Of a stretch of 39,553 nucleotides of DNA, positions 22,670 to 32,882 are shown one piece after another. Source of the stretch: CAZJYI01 sp964550025. GTDB lineage: Bacteria > Verrucomicrobiota > Kiritimatiellia > UBA8416 > CAYOBW01. Made by a program: the position numbers and the translations under genes. The first letter of the stretch is position 1; the number at the start of each line of letters is the position of its first letter. The notes below the pieces were generated by a model. The model had not been told where the DNA came from. It did not search any database and worked only from the letters and a program-made list of their open reading frames with translations. Where the stretch lies: NCBI GenBank assembly GCA_964550025.1, contig CAZJYI010000113.1, positions 1-39,553 on the forward strand, written 5' to 3'.

Positions 22670-25600
22670 ATGAGAAAGCATGGGACGGCTCTTGCATTGC
22701 GCGTGCTCCTGACCGCACTGCTCGCCTGGATTGCGCTTGGGGTCTGTACGGCCCCGGGCGAAGTCATTCTGCAGTATTTCAACACCAGTTGGGACGAACT
22801 GGCGCACAAGATGCCGGAACTGGCCGAAGCCGGTTACGGCGCCATCTGGCTCCCGCCCCCCACCAAGGCCAGCGGCGGGATGTCGGTCGGCTACGATTGC
22901 TGGGACCCCTTCGACCTGGGCGGCAAAGACCAGCGCGGCTCCGTGCGCACGCGCTACGGCACCGAAGAGGACCTGCTGAGACTGGTGCGCATTGCGCATC
23001 GCTTCGGACTGCGGGTCTACGTCGACAACATCATGAACCACCGGGCCTTCGACGTGCCCGGCTACAACGCCAACACGCCGATCGACATCTATCCCGGCAT
23101 GGTCCCGGAAGACTTCCACCTGCGCGTGACTTCAGAGGGCTTCTACCGCAAGTGGGACAACATCGCGAACTGGAGCGATACCTGGCAGATCCAGTACCGC
23201 AACTTCTCCGACCTGATCGATATCGCCCAGGAAAGCCCTGACAACGGCAATTTCGGCGCGAACGAGGGAGACCACATCCCCAAGATCAAGCTGGTGCGGC
23301 ATCCGGACAACCCGGAGTACTACTGCTACTACGCGTCGTCCACCGGCGCAGTTTACGTCGGATTCGGCAGTCCGCAGATCACCAAGGCGGTCATCACCGA
23401 CCCGGCCAACGCCTGGCTCTACGAAGAGGACGTCGGGGGCTACCTGATGCGCGCGGTGCGCTGGCTCGTGGACCGCACGAAGATCGACGGCCTGCGCCTG
23501 GACGCCGTCAAACACGTGCCCGACTACTTTTTCGGCCAGCAATCGGGCGGGGACAAGGACACCAGCAGCGCCGGCTATTGCGGGCAGGCACAGGAGCAGT
23601 TCAACCTGACGCGCGGGTTCAGCGATCCCAACCACCGCGACACGGTCTTCAACACGCAGACCGACCGCGACCACGGGCGCGACGACCTGATGATGTTCGG
23701 CGAGCACCTGGGCGAACCGCCGGGCTTCGCCGGCTACATCGACTCGGGCATGCGCCTGGTCGACAGCAAACTGCACGGCTACCTCAACGGCAACCTGGGC
23801 AGCCCCTGGGGCTCACTGGAGGGGCTGGAACACGCCGGGGGTCGCGGTTTCAACGCCGCGGCGGGCGTGGGCTACATCAAGAGCCACGATGACGACTACG
23901 CCACGCGTCCGGAGCTGCAGTATGCGCTCATCCTCCTGCGCCAGGGTTTGCCCTGTGTCTACACCGACGGCAACTACCAGGCCGAGACGCTGGGCGAAAG
24001 CGGCGGCGCCTTTCCGCGCCACGCCAACACGGCCTTTCTCGGCCAGTTCGGCGACAGCCGCATCCCCAACCTCGTCTACATCCACGACCACTTCGCGCGC
24101 GGCCCCCAGCGCTACGACGGATGGGGCAACGCAATCGAAGGGCAGATCCCGCGCTGGGGAGACGGCGACGTCGTGGCGTTCGAACGGCGCGACAAGCGCG
24201 AGAACGCCGGCATGTCGGACGCGGACGGCACCGTGCTGTTCTTCGTGATGAACGACAACTACTCGGAGGGACAGTACCGCGAGATCCCGACGACGTTCCC
24301 CGCAGGCTCCAGGCTCTGGCAGTACTCCACCGGCGGCGGCAGCTTCTACTACACCGTGCCCGGTGACGGGAAGATCAAGGTCATCACGCCGCCCGGCGGG
24401 TACTTCGCCTTCTCCTGGCGCAACCCGGAACCGTCAGACCTGTGGTCGGGCGCGGGCGGCAATCCGGTCACGATCTACGAGAACGGCCGGGAGTGCGGCT
24501 GGGTGTCGTACGAACGGAAAGACGGGCCGGACGGCGACCCGGGCTTCAACCCCCACGGCGTCAGCGACGCGGATCCGACCGACTTCGCCTACACGTACTT
24601 CGTCCCCCGTGTTTCATCGGGCACCAACCTGCGCTTCGTGGCACGCGTGGACGGCTCGGCGGCCAACGTGATGATGAAGCTCGACGGCGGGATCGACCTC
24701 AATGGGAACACCAATCGCTGGGGCGGCTACCGCGACAACCCCCCCGTCTTCGCCAATGATGTCTACCTCGGCTACGAGAGCTGTACGTTCGGCCACCGCC
24801 AGCACGGCGAGAAGTTTGCCGCACGCGACACCGAGCAGCACAACGTCATCGGTTCCGACGGTGCCGAAACGTACGCCGCGACGGTGGGCACGGCCGGCTT
24901 CACGGTCAACACGGGAGTCACCGGACGCGACAGTGACGAGGAAACGGCGAGCTGGGTGTTCCATGATCCGCAGCAGACCAACGACGCGGGGCAGGCGCAA
25001 TTCCATCCCGCGCCCGAGAACGCCGCGGGAAGCGATGTGACGCTATGGGTCAAGGTCGGCTACGAGAATGACGTCAATGCCGGCTATGTCTACTACACGA
25101 CCGGCGGCGGCTACCCGGAGGGGGCCGGCGGCGCGGGACAGAGCGAAACAAAGACGGTCCCGCTGTACTTCGACCACGATGACGCCGGCACGAACACGAT
25201 CGACTGGTGGCGGGCCATCGTCCCGGCGTCGGAAATCCCCGCGGGAACGGAACTGCGCTACAAGGTCGGGCTGTTCCGCCGGCAAGACGGCGGTGAGCAT
25301 GCGCCGTGGCAGATCCGCTTCCCGGCGTCCGAGTGGGCGACCGATACGAAGAAGAGCATGATGGGCGTGTGGCAAGTCGACGGGTTCAACGCCGAGACCG
25401 CCAGCCTGTTTCCCCACAACGATTACCGCGGCACGGAAGCCGGGCTGGAGGAGGGTTTCCACGTGCTGCGCGCCCGCGCCTTCCTGGAGCGGGACAACCG
25501 CGCATCGCTCTACAACACCTTTGTCCAGTCGTTCTACTACGATGCCAGTCGGCCCTCGGGCGAGGTCAAGTATCCCGCGGAGAACGACACACTGAACGGC

Positions 25601-28600
25601 AATGCGTACGGCGTCGTCGTCAGAACGGACAGGACGGTAGCCGATGTCTGGTATCACATCGACGATGCCAGCGCGGGCAACGACGATGGTTCCACGGGCA
25701 GCGCGTTCGGCAACGGTACCAACGCCCAGGGACAGGCATCGTGGGTGCGCGCGTCGGAGGTCACGCCCAGCGCGAGTATCGACAGCCCCTACCCTGGCGA
25801 ATGGCGTTTCACGTACCGCAACATCCCGCCGGGCGCGTCCAACGCCACGCTGCGTGTACGCCTGCTGGAGCTTTCGTCCTCAACCAACATGGGCCTGAGC
25901 GACACGGCCGGTCACTTCACCACGCTGGAGCGCCGCGTCACGGCCTCAGGACCTTCGCAGGAGCTGTTTTTCCAGTGGCCGTCCGAGGACGGGAGGGTGG
26001 TGCGCGAGGGATGGACCATCCGCATCTACTTCAGCAAGGAGCTCGGAGACGGGATTGACGACAACACGTTGCGCGACCGCTTCCTGCTCACAATCGACGG
26101 CGCGGCGCAGGGGAAGGAGCTATACCGGATATCGCGTGATGTGGACGGCACCTACGGGCAGCTCGCATACGACCTCCCCAACCTGTTCGACGGAGATCCG
26201 GAGACGCTGCACCACCTGAAGGTGACACACACCACGGGAGGCGGCGTCACCCTCGAAGCGCACCGCTTCGTGCGTGCGGAGGAAGCCGACACCGGCCCTC
26301 ACGTCGACATCATCACGCCGCCTGAGTTCGACTCCGACGGCAAGGCGTTCGAGATCGTGCTGGCAGACGTGGCCAACCCGGCCCCGCAGGATCGCCAGTA
26401 CACGATTCTTGTCGAGACGGACCTGGACGCCCGGCACACGTGGATCGAGTTCACGAACTCGACGGGAAGCGCCGAGGCGTCCACCTCGACGAACAACCCG
26501 ACGACGGAGGGCAACCGGCGGTACTGGCAGTTCCTGTGGACCAATATGACCGCGGGCACGTTCACGTTCCGCGCCAACGTCAATACCAACGACGCGTCCA
26601 CCAGCGCGATTCACGGCTACGCGATCCGCAACACCACGGTGATCCTGCGCGAGGTGGTCACGAACAACGTCGCGGACCTGGACGACGATGACGACGGCCT
26701 GTACGACGCCGACGAGAACACGCCGGTGGATCTGCCGGACAGCAACTCGGAAACATGGAACAACGGGGAAGTGCACACCTGGATGGTGTACGGGCGCTCC
26801 GGGCCGTTGCAGCCCGACACGGACGGAGACAAACTCCCCGACGGCCTGGAGTCCGGCTGGCGCGTTCCGATCGACACGAACCATACGGACATCACCAACG
26901 ATACCAACGGCGACGGCTACCCGAACTTCATCGCCGACCTGGACCCGCCCTTCTTCAATACGGTTCCGGACAACAACGGTCTGCCCGAGTACGTTTTCAA
27001 CGATTCGCGCACGAAGATGATCCACGGGACCCTCACCGACCCCAACAACCCGGACACCGACTACGACGGCATCCCGGACGGCGTGGAGGACGGCAACCGC
27101 AACGGCTGGGTCGACGGGGACGGTAACGCCCTGCAGCCCAACACCGGCAACCCGTGGGACGACCGTCCTTCGCCGGGAGACTGGCCCGACGGTAAGTGGG
27201 ATGGGGCCTGGACCGAAACCGACCCGAACAACGCCGATACGGACGGCGACGGCGCGCAGGACGGTCACGGGGAAGACAAGGACGCCGACGGCGCCATCGG
27301 GGGCGACAGCAATTCGAACCGCACGTATGACGCGGGCGAAACGTGGACGGAGACAGACCCCCTGAACCCGGACACGGACGGCGACGGGCTGCCGGACGGC
27401 TGGGAAACCCAGTACGAGCTCGACGCGCTGAACAACGGGATCGTGGGCCATACAAACATGGGAACGGGGCTCCCCGTCGGCGACGTTGAGCACGGCCCGA
27501 ACGGCAACCCCGACGGCGACACGATCGTGGTCGGCGGGAGCACCAACGAATACACCAACCTCCTGGAATACCAGAACGGGACGAATCCCCGGCGCGCCGA
27601 CACGGGCGATCCGCCCCCCGCGGGTTCCATCGTCATTGGAAGGGGCGGCGAGCTGGGCACGGTCGCGGGCAAAACCGTGTACGAGGAGCTCACGGACTGG
27701 ACGGCCGACGACTGCCTGGTCCTGGACGAGTACGAGGGGGCCGGCCACAACAACCAGTCCGGCGATCTCTACCTGGGCTGGGACGGGTGGGACAGCTCGC
27801 GCGACCTGGTTGCATTCTACGCCCACGACGGGCAGGACGCGGGCAGCGGCGGAGACGGCCGGTTCTACTTCCGCGCCGACTTCCACGATCTCAAAGCCCA
27901 CGCCGAGGACGGGAACCTCGACCTCTACGTGGTGATCGACTTCAACAGCCCGGACTCGGGAGAGATGAATCTGCCGGACGAGGTCGACACGATCACGCAC
28001 ATGAAGTGGGAGGCCGTGGTGGTGGTCTACGGATCCAGCCAGGGCGCCGTGTATGTCGACCGGGACGCCGGCAACAACACCAGCGGGTTCGGTCAGAGCC
28101 TTTCAGGCAACGGCGTCGAACGCCGTGACCAGGCCGACGCCGACGGGTTCCTCGACGCCTATTTCAACCACGAGCTCGACGCGGTAGAGTTCAGTATCAG
28201 CCGTCAGGCGCTGATTGACGCAGGGTGGCGCGGGTCCGCGGCGTCGAACTTCAACTACCAGGTATTCACGACCAAGGACGGCACGGGAAACGACCCGCGC
28301 GGCAGCGGCGACATCGGGGGGCGCAGCGACATCCGGGACTCCATCTACGACGACTGGATCGCGGAAGACTACTGGCAGAGCCAGGCGGGACTCGAGAGCG
28401 AGCTCCGCTCGTATTTCAGCGGTTCCGGCCGGGCCGGGCGGGCCAAGGTATCGGTCATCGTGCACGGCAACCAGACCATCCAGCCGGGCAGCCGAATCCA
28501 GGACCTTGTCAACACCGGCAGCGGGGCCGGCTACTACCGTCCCCTCGATCCGCACGCGGTCTACGGACGGCCCCTCAACCTGCATGTCACGCCGACGCTC

Positions 28601-30910
28601 GCCTCGGCCATCGAGTGGGCGGCCGTCGACCCGGCTGCCGGGAAGGACTGGCGCGACGGCCCCGCCCTGAACCGCCGCATCGGCGATCTCGTCCGCACCA
28701 ACATCGTCGACCTGATGGGCAGCACGTTCTCCGACCACATTCTCCCCTACTTCGTTAAGCCGTTCAACCGCGACAACGAAATGCTGGCGCGCGAGTTCCT
28801 CGAGACCATCTACCGCACGACGATCGACCGCGGCCGCGCCGTGTTCTGGACGCCGGAACGCGTGCTCGACAGCGACACGTTCGAGAAGATCGCGGACATG
28901 GGCTACGGAGCAACCGTACTGGACCAGAACACGCATATCTTCAACTGGTACGGGCGCGAGGAATCGCTGCGTGACGGTGGCTACCGCATCAACCGCATCG
29001 ACGGCATCAACTGCTTTGTCATCAACGATATTGCCACCTCCTACCTGTTCGACAACGACGACGGGGGTACGCCGGTGCCGCTGCGGACGCTGTTCAACCG
29101 CAAGGCACGCAGCGGGGCGCAGGACCAGGTCATCACGGTCTTTTCGGCCTGGGAGGCCTTCACCGACAACGACAAGGCCGACGCGTACGATGCCGGCATC
29201 CGATGGATTGCCAACCGTCCGTGGGTGGTCCTCGTCACACTGGAACAGATCGCCGCGGGCGAAGTGGATGCCTGGGGCGACCCGGCCGGGGACACGTGGG
29301 GCCGTGTCGGGCGCACCTCGCCCGGCGCGAACAAGCAGGCGCACAACTGGCTGAACCACGCGACGCAGGGCGACTATGACCGCTGGTACGTTGGCGCAGC
29401 CGAAGAGGAAAGCCTGCAGAGCAAACGCTTCGAGATACGGCCCGGCACCAACGTGGCGCAGGAGTACGGCATGACCTACACCGACGGCATGGTGCGCGAC
29501 GCGTGGGACACCGTGGCGGCGCTGTCGGACACCAACACTTCGCGTCTGGCGCGCGCGGTTCTGCACGCGTCGGTCTTTGAGACGGCCTTCCACGACGAGA
29601 ACAACCACGACCTGCGCCGCTACAGCACGGGCCAATACATGTACCCCGCCACGAGCACCAACGCGCTGGCGTCCTTTGCCGCCAACGCCCAGGCCCAGAC
29701 GCGCATGGCCGCGGTCTACCGGGAGGTCGACACGTGGATGGCGGGGGCCGCCGGCATTGCCGCGCCGCTCACGCGCGAGACCGACGTCGATCTGGACGGC
29801 GAAACCGAGTACCTGCTCTACAACGACCGCATCCTGGCGCTGTTCGAACGAACCGGCGGGAGGCTCGTCGCGGCGTGGGTCCGCGATCCGCTGGGCGGAG
29901 GGCTGTACCAGGCCGTCGGCAACCTTGCCGGGTACGCTGGCATCGCCACCGAGGAGGAAGGCACGTACGACGTGGCAAGTGAGGGCGATGGGTACCGCAT
30001 CGGCGCCTATCGCACGTCGGCCCTCAAGGACTGGAGGAACGGATCACACTCGTACGTGAACGACATATACACCTTTGCCGCGGTATCGAACGGCTGGCGC
30101 ATCACGTCGGGCGACACACAGGTCCGCAAAACGGTCACGCTGGCGGCGCACACCCACGTGCTGGAGGTCGCCTACCAGGTAGCGGGCGAGGTGCGCGTGC
30201 GCAACGGTCTCTGCCCCAACCTGACGGACCTGCTGCTGCGGGGACAGACCACGCTCGGCGCCGTCGAGGACGCGGGCGGCCGCGTCTCCCTGTCCAACAC
30301 GAACTACGCCACGACCGTCGAGGTGCGCCTGGGATACGGTGACGGGATCCATTCCGCGTCGTTCAACGCCCAGGCCACGGACGAGGACACCAACGTCACC
30401 GACTTCACGACGATCAACATGCGCAACCAGGCGCAGACCCACCAGGTGGAGTTGAGCGGCACGGGCTCGTTCGGCTTCTCGATCGAGTTGCGGGCCTCCC
30501 CCTCCGACTGGGACGGTGACGGCATGCCCAACCTGTGGGAAGACAAGTACGGTCTGGACACCAACGCGCAGGGCGGCGCTACTCAGGATGCCGACGGGGA
30601 CGGTGTTTCCAACGGTGACGAGTACACGGCGGGAACGGGGCCGCTGGACGGCAGCGACTACCTGCACGCCTCCTCGCTCGCGGTGACGCCCGCGGGCGTG
30701 GTGGTGCGCTTCCCGAGCAAGCCGCTGCGCATGTACACGGTTCGCTACGACAACGGCGACCTGAAGACGCCCACCTGGCGAGCGGGTCCGGCGGCGCCGC
30801 TGCAGGGCACGGGCGACACCATGGAATGGCTCGATGACGGAAGCACGACGAGCCCGCACCCTCTGTCCGTCTCAAACCGCTGCTACCGGATTGGAGTGCG
30901 GTTGCCATGA
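22670..30910 (+). CDS. giant secreted glycosidase with GH13 and GH57-like catalytic domains
   Basis: 2746 residues, exported (signal peptide MRKHGTALALRVLLTALLAW). GAGGAAA precedes ATG 22670. The GH13 amylase domain (about 30-600) has all four regions: YVDNIMNH (117-124), GLRLDAVKH with nucleophile D278, FGEHLGEP with acid E345, and KSHDDD with H406 and D407. Several beta-sandwich modules follow. Calcium-type DxDxDG repeats occupy about 1335-1590 (DTDGDKLPDG, NPDTDYDGIPDG, NADTDGDGAQDG, NPDTDGDGLPDG). A DOMON/CBM9-like region precedes a GH57-like domain (about 1910-2300): LNLHVTPTLASAIEW, DLMGSTFSDHILPYFV, and AVFWTPERVLD with candidate nucleophile E2063. The C-terminus repeats WDGDGMPNLWEDKYGLD. 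It probably cleaves alpha-glucan outside the cell. Overlap with or coupling to malQ supports this. The GH57 acid residue is not assigned. Confidence 0.88.
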   Translation: MRKHGTALALRVLLTALLAWIALGVCTAPGEVILQYFNTSWDELAHKMPELAEAGYGAIWLPPPTKASGGMSVGYDCWDPFDLGGKDQRGSVRTRYGTEEDLLRLVRIAHRFGLRVYVDNIMNHRAFDVPGYNANTPIDIYPGMVPEDFHLRVTSEGFYRKWDNIANWSDTWQIQYRNFSDLIDIAQESPDNGNFGANEGDHIPKIKLVRHPDNPEYYCYYASSTGAVYVGFGSPQITKAVITDPANAWLYEEDVGGYLMRAVRWLVDRTKIDGLRLDAVKHVPDYFFGQQSGGDKDTSSAGYCGQAQEQFNLTRGFSDPNHRDTVFNTQTDRDHGRDDLMMFGEHLGEPPGFAGYIDSGMRLVDSKLHGYLNGNLGSPWGSLEGLEHAGGRGFNAAAGVGYIKSHDDDYATRPELQYALILLRQGLPCVYTDGNYQAETLGESGGAFPRHANTAFLGQFGDSRIPNLVYIHDHFARGPQRYDGWGNAIEGQIPRWGDGDVVAFERRDKRENAGMSDADGTVLFFVMNDNYSEGQYREIPTTFPAGSRLWQYSTGGGSFYYTVPGDGKIKVITPPGGYFAFSWRNPEPSDLWSGAGGNPVTIYENGRECGWVSYERKDGPDGDPGFNPHGVSDADPTDFAYTYFVPRVSSGTNLRFVARVDGSAANVMMKLDGGIDLNGNTNRWGGYRDNPPVFANDVYLGYESCTFGHRQHGEKFAARDTEQHNVIGSDGAETYAATVGTAGFTVNTGVTGRDSDEETASWVFHDPQQTNDAGQAQFHPAPENAAGSDVTLWVKVGYENDVNAGYVYYTTGGGYPEGAGGAGQSETKTVPLYFDHDDAGTNTIDWWRAIVPASEIPAGTELRYKVGLFRRQDGGEHAPWQIRFPASEWATDTKKSMMGVWQVDGFNAETASLFPHNDYRGTEAGLEEGFHVLRARAFLERDNRASLYNTFVQSFYYDASRPSGEVKYPAENDTLNGNAYGVVVRTDRTVADVWYHIDDASAGNDDGSTGSAFGNGTNAQGQASWVRASEVTPSASIDSPYPGEWRFTYRNIPPGASNATLRVRLLELSSSTNMGLSDTAGHFTTLERRVTASGPSQELFFQWPSEDGRVVREGWTIRIYFSKELGDGIDDNTLRDRFLLTIDGAAQGKELYRISRDVDGTYGQLAYDLPNLFDGDPETLHHLKVTHTTGGGVTLEAHRFVRAEEADTGPHVDIITPPEFDSDGKAFEIVLADVANPAPQDRQYTILVETDLDARHTWIEFTNSTGSAEASTSTNNPTTEGNRRYWQFLWTNMTAGTFTFRANVNTNDASTSAIHGYAIRNTTVILREVVTNNVADLDDDDDGLYDADENTPVDLPDSNSETWNNGEVHTWMVYGRSGPLQPDTDGDKLPDGLESGWRVPIDTNHTDITNDTNGDGYPNFIADLDPPFFNTVPDNNGLPEYVFNDSRTKMIHGTLTDPNNPDTDYDGIPDGVEDGNRNGWVDGDGNALQPNTGNPWDDRPSPGDWPDGKWDGAWTETDPNNADTDGDGAQDGHGEDKDADGAIGGDSNSNRTYDAGETWTETDPLNPDTDGDGLPDGWETQYELDALNNGIVGHTNMGTGLPVGDVEHGPNGNPDGDTIVVGGSTNEYTNLLEYQNGTNPRRADTGDPPPAGSIVIGRGGELGTVAGKTVYEELTDWTADDCLVLDEYEGAGHNNQSGDLYLGWDGWDSSRDLVAFYAHDGQDAGSGGDGRFYFRADFHDLKAHAEDGNLDLYVVIDFNSPDSGEMNLPDEVDTITHMKWEAVVVVYGSSQGAVYVDRDAGNNTSGFGQSLSGNGVERRDQADADGFLDAYFNHELDAVEFSISRQALIDAGWRGSAASNFNYQVFTTKDGTGNDPRGSGDIGGRSDIRDSIYDDWIAEDYWQSQAGLESELRSYFSGSGRAGRAKVSVIVHGNQTIQPGSRIQDLVNTGSGAGYYRPLDPHAVYGRPLNLHVTPTLASAIEWAAVDPAAGKDWRDGPALNRRIGDLVRTNIVDLMGSTFSDHILPYFVKPFNRDNEMLAREFLETIYRTTIDRGRAVFWTPERVLDSDTFEKIADMGYGATVLDQNTHIFNWYGREESLRDGGYRINRIDGINCFVINDIATSYLFDNDDGGTPVPLRTLFNRKARSGAQDQVITVFSAWEAFTDNDKADAYDAGIRWIANRPWVVLVTLEQIAAGEVDAWGDPAGDTWGRVGRTSPGANKQAHNWLNHATQGDYDRWYVGAAEEESLQSKRFEIRPGTNVAQEYGMTYTDGMVRDAWDTVAALSDTNTSRLARAVLHASVFETAFHDENNHDLRRYSTGQYMYPATSTNALASFAANAQAQTRMAAVYREVDTWMAGAAGIAAPLTRETDVDLDGETEYLLYNDRILALFERTGGRLVAAWVRDPLGGGLYQAVGNLAGYAGIATEEEGTYDVASEGDGYRIGAYRTSALKDWRNGSHSYVNDIYTFAAVSNGWRITSGDTQVRKTVTLAAHTHVLEVAYQVAGEVRVRNGLCPNLTDLLLRGQTTLGAVEDAGGRVSLSNTNYATTVEVRLGYGDGIHSASFNAQATDEDTNVTDFTTINMRNQAQTHQVELSGTGSFGFSIELRASPSDWDGDGMPNLWEDKYGLDTNAQGGATQDADGDGVSNGDEYTAGTGPLDGSDYLHASSLAVTPAGVVVRFPSKPLRMYTVRYDNGDLKTPTWRAGPAAPLQGTGDTMEWLDDGSTTSPHPLSVSNRCYRIGVRLP

Positions 30911-30921
30911 GAGGGACGACA

Positions 30922-32583
30922 ATGCCGATTAGCGATTGCCGACGTGTCCGCCGTAGCCTCGGCGAAGGCGAAATGCCGAATGGAGACGCTGGGGAGCCGC
31001 GTCCTTGCCAGGCACTCTCCAGGACTCAGGGCAGGAACACCGGAGCGCGGCTGCACCCCCTGGCATCGCGCGCTTCGGGCATTCTATTGCACCCGACGTC
31101 CCTGCCCGGGCCATACGGGATCGGCGAGCTTGGCCCCGGCGCGGTGCGCTTCGTCGACACGTTGTGCCGCATGGGCCAGTTCTTCTGGCAGGTTCTGCCG
31201 CTTGGCCCAACCGGCTACAGCAACTCACCGTATCAATCCTCCTCGACATTCGCGGGAAACACGCTGTTGATCAGCCTCGAACGCCTGGTTGAAGACGGGC
31301 TTCTGACGCAACCGGAGCTGGACGCCTTTCCCTCTCTCCCGGCCGAACGGGTTCGATTCGGTGAAGCCATTCCGGCGCGGGAGAAAGTGCTCGGAGAGGT
31401 TGCGGACCGGTTTTCCGCCCGGGCAACACCGCAGATGCGGGACGCGATGAAGGCATTCTGCAGACTGGAGGCATCCTGGCTCGACGACTACGCGCTCTAT
31501 TGCGCCATAAAGCGGGCGAACGGACTCAAGCCCTGGACGCAATGGCCGCGTCCACTTGCCGCGCGCGAGTCATCGGCACTCAAGGACGCGGCAGAACGCC
31601 TGGCAAATGACGTTCACCGCGAAAAGGTCCTGCAGTTCCTTTTTCATGAGCAATGGCATCGGCTGCACGCGTACTGTCGTGAACGCGGCGTCGGCATCAT
31701 CGGCGATCTCCCGATCTTCGTGGCGCATGACAGTGCCGACGTGTGGGCGCACCCGGAGCTGTTTCTGCTCGGCGACGGCGGGGAGCTGCTGGTACAGGCG
31801 GGAGTGCCTCCGGACTACTTCAGCAAGACAGGGCAGTTGTGGGGAAACCCGCTGTACCGCTGGGGAGTCCACAACGTAACAGGCTACGCGTGGTGGGTCC
31901 GCCGGATGCGTGCCATCCTGCGATCGGTCGACGTGGTTCGAATCGACCACTTCCGCGGTTTCGAAGCGCACTGGGAGGTGCCGGGACAGGCGCGGACGGC
32001 ACGGAACGGGCGCTGGGTCAAGGGGCCCGGCGCCGAACTGTTCGAAGCGCTGCTCCAGGAACTGGGGAATCTGCCGATTATCGCGGAAGATCTCGGCGTC
32101 ATCACGCCGGAAGTGGAGGCGTTGCGCGACCGGTTCGGCCTGCCCGGAATGCGCATACTGCAATTCGCTTTCGGTCGCGACCCCCAGGCAGGCAGCTTCC
32201 GCCCGGAGAGCTTCCCCGCCAACTGCGTAGCCTATACCGGCACGCACGACAACGACACCACCGTGGGCTGGTTTCACAGCAAACCCGGGCGCGGTAGCAC
32301 ACGTACGGCCGCCGAACTGCGGGAAGAACGCCGGGCTATCACGCAGTACTTCGGCACCGACGGAGCGGGTATTCACTGGTCCATGATCGCCGAGGTGCTC
32401 AAGTCACAAGCCAACACCGCCATCATCCCCCTGCAGGATGTCATGGGACTGGGAGCGGAGGCCCGTATGAACCAGCCCGGCAGCAGCAGAGACAACTGGG
32501 AGTGGCGTTTCTCGTGGGACATGCTGACCGCGGAAATGACCGAGCGTCTGCGGCAACTGACGGTCGAGAGCGGGAGAGCATGA
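30922..32583 (+). CDS. malQ: 4-alpha-glucanotransferase (amylomaltase)
   Basis: GH77 enzyme that transfers maltodextrin segments and releases glucose in the cytoplasm. Family landmarks in order: SGILLHPTSLPGPYGIGELG, QVLPLGPTGYSNSPYQSSST, IIGDLPIFVAHDSADVWAHP, GVPPDYFSKTGQLWGNPLYR, VVRIDHFRGFEAHWEVPG (nucleophile Asp), IIAEDLGVITPEVEALRDRF (acid Glu), YTGTHDNDTTVGWF (stabilising Asp). I choose ATG 30922 because AGAGGG precedes it at ideal spacing. An ATG at 30907 overlaps the amylase stop (ATGA), and ATG 30973 is also possible. The first 45 residues are non-conserved and Arg-rich, encoded by spacer-like sequence containing a short CGCCG/CGGCG palindrome, so the true protein may start later. 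It is in an operon with the giant amylase. Confidence 0.95.
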   Translation: MPISDCRRVRRSLGEGEMPNGDAGEPRPCQALSRTQGRNTGARLHPLASRASGILLHPTSLPGPYGIGELGPGAVRFVDTLCRMGQFFWQVLPLGPTGYSNSPYQSSSTFAGNTLLISLERLVEDGLLTQPELDAFPSLPAERVRFGEAIPAREKVLGEVADRFSARATPQMRDAMKAFCRLEASWLDDYALYCAIKRANGLKPWTQWPRPLAARESSALKDAAERLANDVHREKVLQFLFHEQWHRLHAYCRERGVGIIGDLPIFVAHDSADVWAHPELFLLGDGGELLVQAGVPPDYFSKTGQLWGNPLYRWGVHNVTGYAWWVRRMRAILRSVDVVRIDHFRGFEAHWEVPGQARTARNGRWVKGPGAELFEALLQELGNLPIIAEDLGVITPEVEALRDRFGLPGMRILQFAFGRDPQAGSFRPESFPANCVAYTGTHDNDTTVGWFHSKPGRGSTRTAAELREERRAITQYFGTDGAGIHWSMIAEVLKSQANTAIIPLQDVMGLGAEARMNQPGSSRDNWEWRFSWDMLTAEMTERLRQLTVESGRA

Positions 32584-32882
32584 GGAGGACCACCGTCCAT
32601 GGTCCATGGTCCCATAGCCCTCCCAAAAGCGCGGACTCGAATCTCAGCCGTCTCGGTTTGAGGTGTCAGGTGTCAGGTTTCGGGTGTCAGGTCCGAATGT
32701 GTACCCCAATCAATGCTTGATGTACCTCATAGGCCTTCGGATGCCCAAAACCTGCGTCACGCGCGGGAAACTGAAACCTGAAACCTCAGTCCGCGGTCTT
32801 GGGGCCCTTTCCCCCCATTGACAGCTCCCGCTTTCCCTGCTAGCGTCACGTTTGCAATATGCGAACGTCAGGGAGGTTCTGA
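32584..32882. other. intergenic gap with GGTGTCAGGT tandem words
   Basis: GGTGTCAGGTGTCAGGTTTC (from about 32661) repeats, and GAAACTGAAACCTGAAACCT near 32769 is roughly its complement, making another inverted spacer repeat of the kind seen near the retron. No gene is seen. The right edge contains GGGAGG, the ribosome site of the next gene. Confidence 0.55.

Noticed and set aside
26120..28000. 626-codon open frame on the minus strand inside the giant amylase gene (and similar long antisense frames at 28103-29635 and 14337-15584)
   Set aside because: They mirror the high-GC codon pattern of real genes on the other strand, have no family motifs, and show Arg/Val-rich translations typical of antisense artefacts.
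31340..31360. tRNA T-arm-like GGTTCGATTC
   Set aside because: It lies inside the conserved malQ frame and has no acceptor or anticodon arms; no tRNA was found in the window.
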